Positions 26,000 to 33,725 of a stretch of 64,000 nt of DNA are shown here, in pieces; within the stretch, counting starts at the first letter, position 1; the number at the start of each line of letters is the position of its first letter. Both the position numbers and the translations under genes were made by a program. Below the pieces are notes generated by a model that did no database searches, was not told where the DNA came from, and saw only the letters and a program-made list of their open reading frames with translations. Origin of the DNA: Hymenobacter lucidus (GTDB lineage Bacteria > Bacteroidota > Bacteroidia > Cytophagales > Hymenobacteraceae). The stretch lies in the NCBI RefSeq assembly GCF_020447265.1, contig NZ_JAJADR010000002.1, positions 248,001-312,000 of the forward strand, read 5' to 3'.

Positions 26000-27457
26000 A
26001 TGGCCGCTGCTGCTTCTCTGCTGGCCCGCCTGCGCCCCCAAGATCCGGCCCAGCGCCTGTACGTGGTCTTCATTGTGCTGCTGCTGGGCAGTGGCGCGGC
26101 GGCGGCGCTGCTACAGGCCCCGCTGTGGCTGGCGCTGCCCTTTGCCCTGCTGGGGGTGGTGGTACTGCTCGTCGACTGGCGCTGGGTGTACTACTTGCTG
26201 CTGACCACGCTGGCCTTCTCGCGGGAAATACCGCTGCCCGGCGGCCTGAGCATGGACGTACCCTCCGAGCCGCTGATGCTGATTCTGCTGGGCTGCTTCG
26301 GGGTGAGCGTGCTGCTGGGCCGCACCGAGGTGCCGGCCCGCATCTGGCGGCACCCGCTGGTTATTATCATGGCTCTGGCGTTGCTCTGGTCATCGGTGTC
26401 GATGCTGTTTTCGGTGAACACCGTGAAATCGGTGAAGTACCTGCTGGCCAAAACCTGGTATATCGTACCGTTTGTATTCGTGACGGCCTCCATCGTGCGG
26501 CGGCCGGCCGATGTGTGGCGGGTGGTAAGCTTTTACGTGGCCGGGGCCTCGCTGAGCGTGCTCTACACGGCCGCCCGGCACGCCACCAAGGGCTTCCGGT
26601 TCGACTCCATCAACTGGGCCATTCAGCCGTTTTACATCAACCACGTTATCTACGCCACGGTGATGGCGCTGCTGATTCCCTACGCCTACTTTGCCGCCCG
26701 CGACACGCCTAATGCTACCAAGAAGCTGCTGTGGCGCATTGGGCTGGGCGTGCTGCTCTTCGGCGTGGTGCTATCCTACACCCGGGCTTCTATGGCGTCG
26801 TTGCCGCTGGCCGGGCTTTTTTATCTGGCCATGCGCCTGCGCCTTACCCGGCTTATTCTGGCCGGAGCCGCCATTGCGGCGGGCAGCGCGGCCTTCTATT
26901 TCATGCACCAGAATAACTACATGCTCTATGCCCCCGACTTCGAGAAGACCATCTTCAACGGGCATAACTTCGAGAAGCACCTGGAGGCTACCTACAAGCT
27001 GCAGGACGTATCGGGCATGGAGCGGGTGTACCGCTGGGTGGCGGCGGCCCGCATGATCAGCGAGAAGCCCGTGACCGGCAGCGGCCCGAGCACCTTCTAC
27101 CCCGAATACAAGCACTACACCGTCAAGAGCTTCCGGACCTACGTGAGCGACAACCCGGAAAAGTCGACGACCCACAACTACTTTCTGCTGCAGCTGGCCG
27201 AGCAGGGCTTCCCAGGGTTTCTGCTCTTCGTCAGCCTGTTTGGCACGGCCCTGGTGCTGATGGAGAATATGTACCACCGCAGCCGCTCGGCCCAAAACCG
27301 ACGCGTGGTGCTGGCCGCAGGCCTTTCCCTGGTAGTCATCATCTTCCACCTGCTGCTCAACGAGTTGGTCGAGGTCGACAAAGTCGGCTCGTTCTTCTAC
27401 ATCGCCCTGGCCATCCTTATGCGCGCCGAGGGCTGGATTGAGGAAGAGAGGGTTTAA
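26000..27457 (+). CDS. O-antigen ligase / Wzy-type polymerase
   Basis: The 485-residue protein has about ten hydrophobic helices and a long periplasmic loop (about 295-395). That loop has the features of Wzy_C/WaaL proteins: repeated RVYRW, a GSGPSTFYPEY segment and THNYFLLQLAEQGFPGFLLF, the last being the usual post-loop signature. It either ligates or polymerises exported glycan; the sequence alone does not decide. It follows the Wzz-like gene by 10 bp and ends in a convergent gap with a strong palindromic terminator. Confidence 0.88.
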   Translation: MAAAASLLARLRPQDPAQRLYVVFIVLLLGSGAAAALLQAPLWLALPFALLGVVVLLVDWRWVYYLLLTTLAFSREIPLPGGLSMDVPSEPLMLILLGCFGVSVLLGRTEVPARIWRHPLVIIMALALLWSSVSMLFSVNTVKSVKYLLAKTWYIVPFVFVTASIVRRPADVWRVVSFYVAGASLSVLYTAARHATKGFRFDSINWAIQPFYINHVIYATVMALLIPYAYFAARDTPNATKKLLWRIGLGVLLFGVVLSYTRASMASLPLAGLFYLAMRLRLTRLILAGAAIAAGSAAFYFMHQNNYMLYAPDFEKTIFNGHNFEKHLEATYKLQDVSGMERVYRWVAAARMISEKPVTGSGPSTFYPEYKHYTVKSFRTYVSDNPEKSTTHNYFLLQLAEQGFPGFLLFVSLFGTALVLMENMYHRSRSAQNRRVVLAAGLSLVVIIFHLLLNELVEVDKVGSFFYIALAILMRAEGWIEEERV

Positions 27458-27459
27458 TG

Positions 27460-27660
27460 TGCTAATGTGGGGAATGTGCTGATGTGCTAATGCTTAATGG
27501 GAGTAATATGTCATTGCGAGCAGCGCGAAGCAATCCGTCCTCTGCGCAGTACGACACGCCTTTTTACCAGAAAGCCCTTTACTACACGTACACGCGGTAG
27601 TAAAGGGCTTTTCAGTGAAGCACACTCAGCACATTCTTCACATTAGCACCTGAGCACATT
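27460..27660. repeat. Nested inverted-repeat element with central terminator (27.5 kb)
   Basis: Outer words built from AATGTGCTAATG on the left face CACATTAGCACCTGAGCACA on the right. Inside lies TGTCATTGCGAG...GAAGCAATCCGTCCTCTG (27509-27548), a repeat word I recognise as widely dispersed in bacterial intergenic regions. The centre is a perfect 14-bp stem AAAGCCCTTTACTA/TAGTAAAGGGCTTT. It fills the convergent gap between the O-antigen ligase and the PP2C gene. Confidence 0.75.
27571..27611. terminator. Bidirectional terminator between convergent genes
   Basis: A perfect 14-bp stem (AAAGCCCTTTACTA and its complement) encloses a 13-base loop. T- and A-runs on either side allow function in both directions, serving the ligase gene and the phosphatase gene. 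Confidence 0.8.
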
Positions 27661-27664
27661 ACCC

Positions 27665-28918
27665 TTATTTAAACCGGCAGCTCAGAATTGTGACGTCGTC
27701 GGCAAACTGGTTTTTGGTGGTGCTGAAGGCTTCGATTTCGCGCAGCATTTCCTGGTGCAGCTTCGGGAGCGGCAGGTAGCGGTTGCGCCGCATGAGGCTG
27801 ATGAGGCCTTCCTCGCCGTACTCGGCCCCGCTGGCATCGAACACCTCGGTGAGGCCGTCGGTGTAGCTGAGCAGCAGGGAGTGCGGCGGAATTTCGGTTT
27901 CGCCCACGGTCAGCATCGGCAGCTTTTCCATGATGCCCAGCATCACGGTGCCATCCTTGAGGTACTGAATCGGGCCGTGGTCGGGCAGCAGAATCGGGTC
28001 GTTGTGGCCCGCATTCACATATTGCAGGTGGCGGGTGGCGCGGTTGTAAATGCCAAAGAACACGGTGATGAACTTCTCCCCGCCTGAGTTGCGAAACAGC
28101 AGGTGGTTCAGCTCGTGCACGATGGTGGCCAGGTCCACGTTCTGGCGCAGCAACGTGCGCAGGCCGGCCTGGAAGTTCGACATCAGCAGCGAGGCTGGCA
28201 CGCCCTTGCCACTCACGTCGGCCACGCAGAACAGAAACCGGTCCTTGTCGATGCTGACCACGTCGTAATAGTCGCCGCCGATGGCCGTGTGGGGCACGTA
28301 ACTGGCGTGCACCGCCACCTGGGCATCGTTGGGCAGCTTGCTGGGGAAAAGCAGGTTCTGCACTTCCTGGGCAATTTCGATTTCCTTGCGCATGGCGGCG
28401 GCCGAAATCCGCTGCCGATTCAGGCGGCGGTTTTCGATGGCACCCACCAGAATGTTGCTCAGCGTTTCCAGGAACTTATTGGCTTCCTCATTGGCGTAGT
28501 CTTCCTGCACGTTGCCAATCATCACGTAGGCCCGCACGGCATCCTGCTGGCCCACCGGAATGATGGTTTCGAGCTTCTGCCACTCGGGCCCCAGAGGCAG
28601 GCTGGCCACGGGATACGGCCCGGCTACGCAGTTGTCGATGATTTCGTCGGGCAGCTCAATCTTGCGGAAATCGGCCAGCTGAAAGCCGAACGACACCACG
28701 CACTGCCAGTGCCGCTCTTCCTTGATGTAGAGCACGATGCGCCGGATGTTCAACTGGCCGAGCAGCGTAAACTGGAAGATCTTGTAAAGCGTGTCCTCCG
28801 TCGTATCCTGGTTGATGGCCTGGGTGATTTCCAGCAGGGCGCTCAGCTCCTGCTTTTTCAGCAGCAGCACTTTGCGCAGGCTCAGAACATCCGGGTGCAC
28901 GTTGGTCGAATCAGGCAT
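27665..28918 (-). CDS. GAF-domain PP2C/SpoIIE-family serine phosphatase
   Basis: The 417-residue cytoplasmic protein has a coiled N-terminus (residues about 8-35), a GAF-like sensor region (about 38-165) and a linker (RKEIEIAQEVQNLLFPSKLP) typical of RsbU-type phosphatases. A SpoIIE PP2C domain (about 205-415) follows. Metal-binding Asp residues are visible in AIGGDYYDVV, FCVADVSGKGVPASLLM, LLSYTDGLTEV and NQFADDVTIL. It probably dephosphorylates an anti-sigma antagonist or other STAS protein; no such partner gene is adjacent. It starts next to a TTAGTTG-rich repeat. Confidence 0.93.
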   Translation of the reverse strand: MPDSTNVHPDVLSLRKVLLLKKQELSALLEITQAINQDTTEDTLYKIFQFTLLGQLNIRRIVLYIKEERHWQCVVSFGFQLADFRKIELPDEIIDNCVAGPYPVASLPLGPEWQKLETIIPVGQQDAVRAYVMIGNVQEDYANEEANKFLETLSNILVGAIENRRLNRQRISAAAMRKEIEIAQEVQNLLFPSKLPNDAQVAVHASYVPHTAIGGDYYDVVSIDKDRFLFCVADVSGKGVPASLLMSNFQAGLRTLLRQNVDLATIVHELNHLLFRNSGGEKFITVFFGIYNRATRHLQYVNAGHNDPILLPDHGPIQYLKDGTVMLGIMEKLPMLTVGETEIPPHSLLLSYTDGLTEVFDASGAEYGEEGLISLMRRNRYLPLPKLHQEMLREIEAFSTTKNQFADDVTILSCRFK

Positions 28919-28921
28919 CGG

Positions 28922-29042
28922 TTTTTAGTTGTTAGTTGTTGGTTGTCAGTTGTTAGTTGGCAGTTGTTAGTTGCTGGTTGTTAGTCAATAAATCGGCCTA
29001 ACAACTGACAAGTAGCAACTAACAACTTAAAACAACTGACAA
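28922..29042. repeat. TTAGTTG-type repeat with inverted half
   Basis: About six imperfect copies of TTGTTAGTTG/TTGTCAGTTG on the left (28926-28985) face the complementary words CAACTGACA and CAACTAACAAC on the right (29000-29040), so the whole gap can form a long imperfect hairpin. It separates the PP2C start from the permease end and is noncoding. Confidence 0.6.
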
Positions 29043-30191
29043 CTAAAACCCAAGTGGGGTTTTAGGATCGTAGGCGTCACGCAGGCCGTTGCCGAGCAGG
29101 TTGAAGCTGAGCACCAGCAAGCTGATGGCCAGGCCGGGCAGCAGCGTGAGCCAGAGCCCGGCCTGGGTGCCCAGCAGTTGGAATCCTTCGTTCACCATCA
29201 GGCCCCACGAGGGAGCTGGCGGCTGCACGCCCAGGCCCAGAAAGCTCAGGCCGGCTTCGAGCAGAATAGCTGCCGCAAAGTTACTGGTGGCAATGACGAT
29301 GAGCGGGCCGGTCATGTTAGGCAACAGGTGGCGGGCAATGAGGCGGCCCTGGGGCAACCCCAGCACCCGGCCGGCTTCCACGAAGGTTTTCTCGCGCAGG
29401 CTCAGCATCTGTCCCCGCACTACCCGGGCCACGTCGACCCACATCGTCAGGCCCACGGCCACAAACGACGTCCAGACACCTTTGCTGTCGAGGGCTAGGG
29501 AAATGGCAATGACGAGCATGATGCCCGGAATGCTCCACACCACGGTCATCACGCCCATCAGCAGCGAATCGACCCAGCCGCCCACGTAGCCGGCCACCGC
29601 CCCGATGAGCATGCCCAGGGCCAGGGAAATGAGCACCGCCACCAGCCCGATACCCAGCGAAATACGGGTGCCCAGCAACAGGCGGCTCAGCGTGTCGCGC
29701 CCGGCTTTGTCGGTGCCCAGCCAGTAGGTGCGGGTATGGGGGTCTTCATACTTAGGGTTGATGGAAATACTTTGGTAAGCAGCGCGTGGGGCATCGGGAG
29801 CCGTCCAGGGGCGGAAGGCCACCGAGTCGTATTTCATATGCGCCACGCTACCCGTAGCAATGGGGATTTCCCGGAACTCCGGGGTTTTGCCCCGGAGCCA
29901 GGTGCCCAAAAAACTGGTGGCCTGGTAAGAGGAATCGGGCAGCGGGATGCGCAGCAGCTGCACCTGCAAACCCGGCGGCTGCTTTTGCAGCTGCACAATG
30001 CTGTTGTTGGCGTCGGGCGAGTTGTCGGGTAGCACCCAGTAGCCAAGCAGGGCCACCAGGGTGCAGAGCACGATGAAGCCCAGGCCCAGCATAGCGGGAC
30101 GGTTTTGGAGCAGCCGCTGCCGCACGTAGTAGCCAGGGGGCCGGGCCGGCGGCGCGGCGGCCGGGGTATATATCGGGGCTGAGGCGGCCAC
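29043..30191 (-). CDS. ABC transporter permease, Opp/Dpp C-type
   Basis: I start at GTG 30189-30191 (VAASAPIYTPAAAPPARPPG), one base after the stop of the upstream small gene; the longer frame overlaps that gene. The 382-residue protein has an N-terminal helix (about 48-67), a large periplasmic insert (about 70-165), and five helices carrying the binding-protein-dependent permease fold. The EAA-like loop reads FVEAGRVLGLPQGRLIARHLLPN. The sequence resembles the C-type permease of peptide/nickel importers. No second permease, ATPase or binding protein lies next to it, so it must work with subunits encoded elsewhere. Confidence 0.9.
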   Translation of the reverse strand: MAASAPIYTPAAAPPARPPGYYVRQRLLQNRPAMLGLGFIVLCTLVALLGYWVLPDNSPDANNSIVQLQKQPPGLQVQLLRIPLPDSSYQATSFLGTWLRGKTPEFREIPIATGSVAHMKYDSVAFRPWTAPDAPRAAYQSISINPKYEDPHTRTYWLGTDKAGRDTLSRLLLGTRISLGIGLVAVLISLALGMLIGAVAGYVGGWVDSLLMGVMTVVWSIPGIMLVIAISLALDSKGVWTSFVAVGLTMWVDVARVVRGQMLSLREKTFVEAGRVLGLPQGRLIARHLLPNMTGPLIVIATSNFAAAILLEAGLSFLGLGVQPPAPSWGLMVNEGFQLLGTQAGLWLTLLPGLAISLLVLSFNLLGNGLRDAYDPKTPLGF

Positions 30192-30192
30192 C

Positions 30193-30450
30193 CTACCGAG
30201 TGTTGTGGGCCAGCAGGCCGGGCTTGGTAGCCAGGAAGTAGCAGTCGCGGGCCAGGGCTCCAAAGGAAGTGGTTTCGTAGGCCAGCTCAGTATCGGGGTC
30301 GGGGTAGAAGCACTTCACGTAGTCCTGCTCGAGCAGCAGGCGCAGGTGGTTTTCCAGCTCCAGCACGGGCAGCCCGGTTTTTTCGAGCAGGGTGCGGAAG
30401 GGTGTCACGAAGTACAGCTCGTCGATGATATCGTATTCGGTGTCGGTCAC
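30193..30450 (-). CDS. Small conserved-looking protein preceding the permease
   Basis: From GTG at 30448-30450 the protein has 85 residues (VTDTEYDIIDELYFVTPF at the start). It is acidic and predicted to be mostly helical, with a short winged-helix-like pattern (FRTLLEKTGLPVLELENHLRLLLEQDYVKCFY), and ends LATKPGLLAHNTR. The longer reading from 30567 adds a low-quality arginine-rich lead overlapping the end of the regulator gene. The stop is one base before the permease start, so the two are translationally coupled. I do not recognise the family; the middle looks like a small helix-turn-helix or ordered helical pair. Confidence 0.6.
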   Translation of the reverse strand: MTDTEYDIIDELYFVTPFRTLLEKTGLPVLELENHLRLLLEQDYVKCFYPDPDTELAYETTSFGALARDCYFLATKPGLLAHNTR

Positions 30451-30556
30451 GGGAGGTAGGGCGCGGTGGTAGGTGGAGGTAACAAATGTAGCTCCGGGAG
30501 ACCGGAAAGGGAAATGCGGGGCGGTTTGGCGGCGGCTATTCAGACAATTCAGCTGC

Positions 30557-31165
30557 TTACTCCGCACCCCAGGCTGCTTCCAATACTAGTAGCTCGGCTT
30601 CAAGGCCGCGCAGGTGGGCCAGGCGCAGGGTATGCTCGGCAGCGCTGAGGCATACCGGAGCGAAGGCCGTATCATGGGCCAGTTCATCGAGCCAGCGCAG
30701 GGCCTGAATCGTATCAGGGGGCGGGCCGGGCCAGAAGGACGGCGCGGGGGCGGTCAGCACGGTACGCAACTCAGCCAGCGCCCAGTGCCGGTGCGCTACC
30801 CCTTGCGCCAGCAGCCCCCGCTGCTCCAGAGCTGCTCGCGCCGTCAGAATGCCCACGCGCACCTGCTTGAGGCGGAGCCGGAGCCGGTCTTTCTCGTCGG
30901 CAGCCAGTGCGGGCGGGCCGTCTTCGGCCGCAACGGTCCCGAACGACGGGCGGGCCGCCCCGTGCCCTTCGGGAGGCGGCAGGTGGTGGCCCAGCAGCAA
31001 CAAGCGGTAGGTGGCGGTCTGCCCCAGCTCCTTACGGCCCGCTTCAACGGCCGCTAGCATGGAGCGGCTTACGCCTACGAAGCGGGCCAGTTCGGTCTGG
31101 GTAAGGGCAAAGTGCTGCCGCACGCTAAATGATAAGGTGTCGGAATACTGGGAACGGCGTGGCAT
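30557..31165 (-). CDS. XRE-family helix-turn-helix regulator with helical C-terminal domain
   Basis: The start at 31165 (MPRRSQYSDTLSFSVRQHFA) gives 202 residues; the longer reading to 31258 runs through a palindromic operator. An HTH_3 domain covers about residues 10-50 (LTQTELARFVGVSRSMLAAVEAG). The rest is alanine-, leucine- and charge-rich and probably forms long helices (DRLRLRLKQVRVGILTARAA; LRLAHLRGLEAELLVLEAA), perhaps for oligomerisation. The upstream DNA contains three perfect palindromes and flanking half-sites at 43-bp spacing. It is therefore very likely an autoregulated, cooperative DNA binder. Its targets elsewhere are unknown. Confidence 0.8.
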   Translation of the reverse strand: MPRRSQYSDTLSFSVRQHFALTQTELARFVGVSRSMLAAVEAGRKELGQTATYRLLLLGHHLPPPEGHGAARPSFGTVAAEDGPPALAADEKDRLRLRLKQVRVGILTARAALEQRGLLAQGVAHRHWALAELRTVLTAPAPSFWPGPPPDTIQALRWLDELAHDTAFAPVCLSAAEHTLRLAHLRGLEAELLVLEAAWGAE

Positions 31166-31174
31166 AAACAGTAG

Positions 31175-31182
31175 GGTAACAA
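31175..31182. promoter_or_regulatory. Half-site of the operator array, nearest the regulator start
   Basis: GGTAACAA matches the right arm of the full palindromes. The virtual centre of a complete site here would be at 31172, 44 bp from the first full palindrome, so it continues the array period within one base. It lies 10 bp upstream of the regulator ATG. Confidence 0.45.
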
Positions 31183-31204
31183 TTGAGGGATAAGACAAAG
31201 TCGT

Positions 31205-31227
31205 TTTGTTACCCAGGTGGTAACAAA
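31205..31227. promoter_or_regulatory. Full palindromic operator 1 of the 43-bp array
   Basis: Perfect 9-bp arms TTTGTTACC and GGTAACAAA surround the 5-base spacer CAGGT. This 23-bp site is the exact reverse complement of operator 2. Confidence 0.75.
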
Positions 31228-31247
31228 TGATCAAGATAGCAGGAACG

Positions 31248-31270
31248 TTTGTTACCACCTGGGTAACAAA
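31248..31270. promoter_or_regulatory. Full palindromic operator 2 of the 43-bp array
   Basis: The arms TTTGTTACC and GGTAACAAA are the same, with spacer ACCTG. Its centre (31259) is exactly 43 bp from the centres of operators 1 and 3, leaving 20-bp gaps of unrelated sequence on both sides. Confidence 0.75.
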
Positions 31271-31290
31271 TAAATATGCTTGACTATAGC

Positions 31291-31313
31291 TTTGTTACCC
31301 AGCAGGTAACAAA
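31291..31313. promoter_or_regulatory. Full palindromic operator 3 of the 43-bp array
   Basis: Arms TTTGTTACC and GGTAACAAA with spacer CAGCA. A further left arm (TTGTTACC, 31335-31342) with a degraded partner falls exactly one period (43 bp) beyond. Confidence 0.75.
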
Positions 31314-31445
31314 GCCAGTCGAAATTCAAACAGCTTGTTACCCTCCTGCCGGCGCGCGTCTGCGAAGCGAACCTACCGCGCCGGAAGGGCCGATTGTTCT
31401 GGCGGGCGCGTTAGCGGGCTGAGACTAGCCGTGATAGAACAGCAA

Positions 31446-32597
31446 TTACCCCTGTCTCCGCCCCTTCCACTCGTACCGCCCACGCAGCCCCAGCAGGCCG
31501 GTGGCCAGGGCATAAGGCGCGTAGAGCAGCTGCAGCACCGCTACCCAACGCAGCCACCAGGGCCGCCCCAGAAACTGCAGCACCGGCCCCAGGAACCAGA
31601 TATCCGCCCCTAGCTTCAGCGCCCAGGCGGCTAGCACCCAGGGCCAGAGCGAGGGCCGGAAGCCGGCAAATGCTACCCCAAGGAACAGCGCCATATTGGC
31701 CCCCAGCACCAGCAGGGCCAGCTGCTGAGAGGCCGGGTGCTGGTAGTGCCGCCACTTGCTGGCCCAGCGCACCCGTTGCGTGAGCAAGGCCCCCAGCGTA
31801 GCCGGCGCTGCCGTGTTGACAATAGCGGCCGGGCTTTTTAGAAACCGGATGCTGCCGGGAAAGGCGGCGTGCAGCTTGTGGAGCAGGAATTCGTCGTCGC
31901 CGCTGGCCAGGTGCTCATTGCCGGCGAAGCCCTGCACGGCGGCAAAGGCAGCGCGCTGGTAGGCCAGGTTGGCCCCGTTGCACATGGTAGGGCTTTGCCG
32001 GCCGATGCTGGCGGCCCCCACTCCTACCAGCCCCGCAAATTCGAGACCCATGAGGTGCTGCAGCGCGGTGGCCGGGCCCGTAAGCAGCACCGGGCCGCTG
32101 ATGAAGCGCACGGTGGCATCGGTGGCTACTACGGCGGCGTAGCTCCCGAGCCAGTCGGGGCCGAAGCGGCAGTCGGCATCGGTGCAGACCACCCAGGGCG
32201 CGCGGGCCAGCCCCAAGGCTGCCTGCAGAGCGGCTTTTTTGCCGGTAGCTCCTGCCGGCTGCTGGCTGAGGCGCACCAACTGCAGCGGAAACGGGCTGCC
32301 CGCCACCGCCGCTTCGACAATTTCAGCCGTGGCATCGGTGGAATGGTCATCGACGATGATGACTTCGAACGTGCCGGACTCGAGGCTTTGGCGGCACAAA
32401 TCGGTCAGCAGGTGGGGCAGGCTGTGGGCTTCGTTGCGGGCCGCCACAAGAACGGAAAACAGCGGCTTCGTTCCAGTCGGGGTTGCGGCGGAAGCAACCG
32501 TGGGCAGCTGCTGCCAGGCCCGGCGCAGGGTTACCATCAGGGCAGCATACAGCGCGGGCAATACCAGCAGGGCCAGCCCCGGGCCCAGGCTACCCAT
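31446..32597 (-). CDS. Membrane glycosyltransferase, family 2
   Basis: The 383-residue protein has an N-terminal helix, a GT-A domain and a C-terminal membrane region of about four helices (290-370). The motifs are FSVLVAARNEAHSLPHLL, VIIVDDHSTDATAEIV, VVCTDADCRFGPDWL (DxD-like), SGDDEFLLHKL (catalytic base) and QRVRWASKWRHY (QxxRW). Processive or lipid-acceptor sugar transfer is likely. The start overlaps the end of the next upstream gene (a flippase-like membrane protein) by 8 bp, so the pair is coupled. The acceptor is unknown. Confidence 0.91.
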   Translation of the reverse strand: MGSLGPGLALLVLPALYAALMVTLRRAWQQLPTVASAATPTGTKPLFSVLVAARNEAHSLPHLLTDLCRQSLESGTFEVIIVDDHSTDATAEIVEAAVAGSPFPLQLVRLSQQPAGATGKKAALQAALGLARAPWVVCTDADCRFGPDWLGSYAAVVATDATVRFISGPVLLTGPATALQHLMGLEFAGLVGVGAASIGRQSPTMCNGANLAYQRAAFAAVQGFAGNEHLASGDDEFLLHKLHAAFPGSIRFLKSPAAIVNTAAPATLGALLTQRVRWASKWRHYQHPASQQLALLVLGANMALFLGVAFAGFRPSLWPWVLAAWALKLGADIWFLGPVLQFLGRPWWLRWVAVLQLLYAPYALATGLLGLRGRYEWKGRRQG

Positions 32598-33636
32598 CGG
32601 CGGGGGATTTGGCGGCCAGGTCCTTTTTGCGGAATACCTTCAGGCGCAGCACAAACAGCAAGCCGGCCGCGCTGGGCAGGGCAATGTTGAGCACCCACAA
32701 GCTCAGGCTGGCGCTCAGCACCTTGATGGGCGGCTCGCGCAGCAAGCCAAACAGGTGGGTGGCCGACAGCTCCCGCACGCCCACGTCGGCCAGGGCATTG
32801 AGGGAAGGCACCAGGGACTTAATCAGGAAGGTGCCGGCAATGGCGGCCAGCCCCGGCCCGATGGGTGGGGAGGCCCCGTAGGCCCAGAGCAGCAGCCCGA
32901 ACTGCAGGCAGAACACGGCGTAGCGCAGCATCGAAATAGCCAGCACCGCGTGCAGGGCGCGGGCCGGGTAGGTGGGCATCACGGCCAGAAACCGCCGGAA
33001 CCGCCGCAACGGCTTGATGACCGTGAGGGCCGAGAGCAGCAGCCGGGAGCGGTACAAAGGCAGTATTACGCCCGCATTCAGCAGCAACGCGGCCACTACC
33101 AGGCCCAAGCCGGCCGAGGGGTAGCCTTGCAGGTAAAACGTGAGCAAGAAGTAGAGCAGGCCCGCCGTGCCAGCCACCACGGTAGCCACCAGCTGGCAGT
33201 AGCGCCCCAGAAACACCGCGCCCAAGGCATCGAGGCGGCGGCTTTTGAGCTCCATGATGCGGCCGGCGTAGTCGCCCACGCGGTTGGGCGTCACGAAGCC
33301 CAGGGTGAGGCCCACGAGCACCGCCCGGAAGCAGCGCCGGAACGAGACGGGCTCCAGGTGCCGGGCCAGTCGCCACCACTTCCAGGCCTCCAGGCCCCAA
33401 TTCACGGGCACCAGGGCCAGCGCAGCCAGCACCGGCCCCCGGCCCGCCCCGCCCAGCGACGAGGCCAGCAGCTGCCGCCAGGCCGCCGCCGTGGCCGCGT
33501 CGGCAAATACGGAGTGGTAGAGCAGCCCCAGCGTGAGGCCGGTGATGAGCAGCTTGCCGCCAATGACGAGCCAGCGCCGGCGCGAGGCGGGTGGTTCGGG
33601 CTTTTGGACGTAGTTTTGTAAGTTGGGTGGGGGCAA
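32590..33636 (-). CDS. Lysylphosphatidylglycerol synthase TM-domain family membrane protein (UPF0104)
   Basis: The 348-residue protein has about eight hydrophobic helices. It shows the family pattern near the front (LVGLTLGFVTPNRVGDYAGRIMELK) and the later ISMLRYAVFCLQFGLLLWAY and GVRELSATHLFGLL segments. It lacks the catalytic aminoacyl-transfer domain of MprF, so it is a stand-alone flippase-like domain. Bacteroidota often pair such proteins with glycosyltransferases, as here with the overlapping GT2 gene. I infer export of a lipid-linked product, without evidence for which lipid. Confidence 0.87.
   Translation of the reverse strand: MPPPNLQNYVQKPEPPASRRRWLVIGGKLLITGLTLGLLYHSVFADAATAAAWRQLLASSLGGAGRGPVLAALALVPVNWGLEAWKWWRLARHLEPVSFRRCFRAVLVGLTLGFVTPNRVGDYAGRIMELKSRRLDALGAVFLGRYCQLVATVVAGTAGLLYFLLTFYLQGYPSAGLGLVVAALLLNAGVILPLYRSRLLLSALTVIKPLRRFRRFLAVMPTYPARALHAVLAISMLRYAVFCLQFGLLLWAYGASPPIGPGLAAIAGTFLIKSLVPSLNALADVGVRELSATHLFGLLREPPIKVLSASLSLWVLNIALPSAAGLLFVLRLKVFRKKDLAAKSPADG
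33611..33618 (+). promoter_or_regulatory. Possible -7 promoter element before ruvC
   Basis: TAGTTTTG fits TAnnTTTG and lies 107 bp upstream of the ruvC ATG. It overlaps the beginning of the divergent flippase-like gene. No matching -33 element is visible at the usual spacing. Confidence 0.3.
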
Positions 33637-33725
33637 AACGGCGGCGCATTGGTTGGCCTCGGCAAGTTACCGACGAAAATCAACCGAAGTCCTACTTTAC
33701 TTATCGTCCCCGCGCTTTCTGGCTT

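Noticed and set aside
24961..26073. 370-codon minus-strand ORF opposite the Wzz-like gene
   Set aside because: Shadow of a well-supported membrane protein; no signal or domain of its own.
27460..27660. Possible insertion-sequence end or MITE
   Set aside because: No target-site duplication or transposase remnant could be seen; the structure is better described as dispersed intergenic repeat plus terminator.
31205..31313. CRISPR-like look of 23-bp repeats with 20-bp gaps
   Set aside because: Only three full repeats, each itself a palindrome, one in reverse-complement form, with very short spacers and no cas genes. An operator array next to an HTH gene fits better.
32182..33621. 479-codon plus-strand ORF opposite the GT2 and flippase-like genes
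   Set aside because: It spans two overlapping real genes on the other strand and reads as Gln/Gly/Arg-rich low complexity, as expected of a shadow frame.
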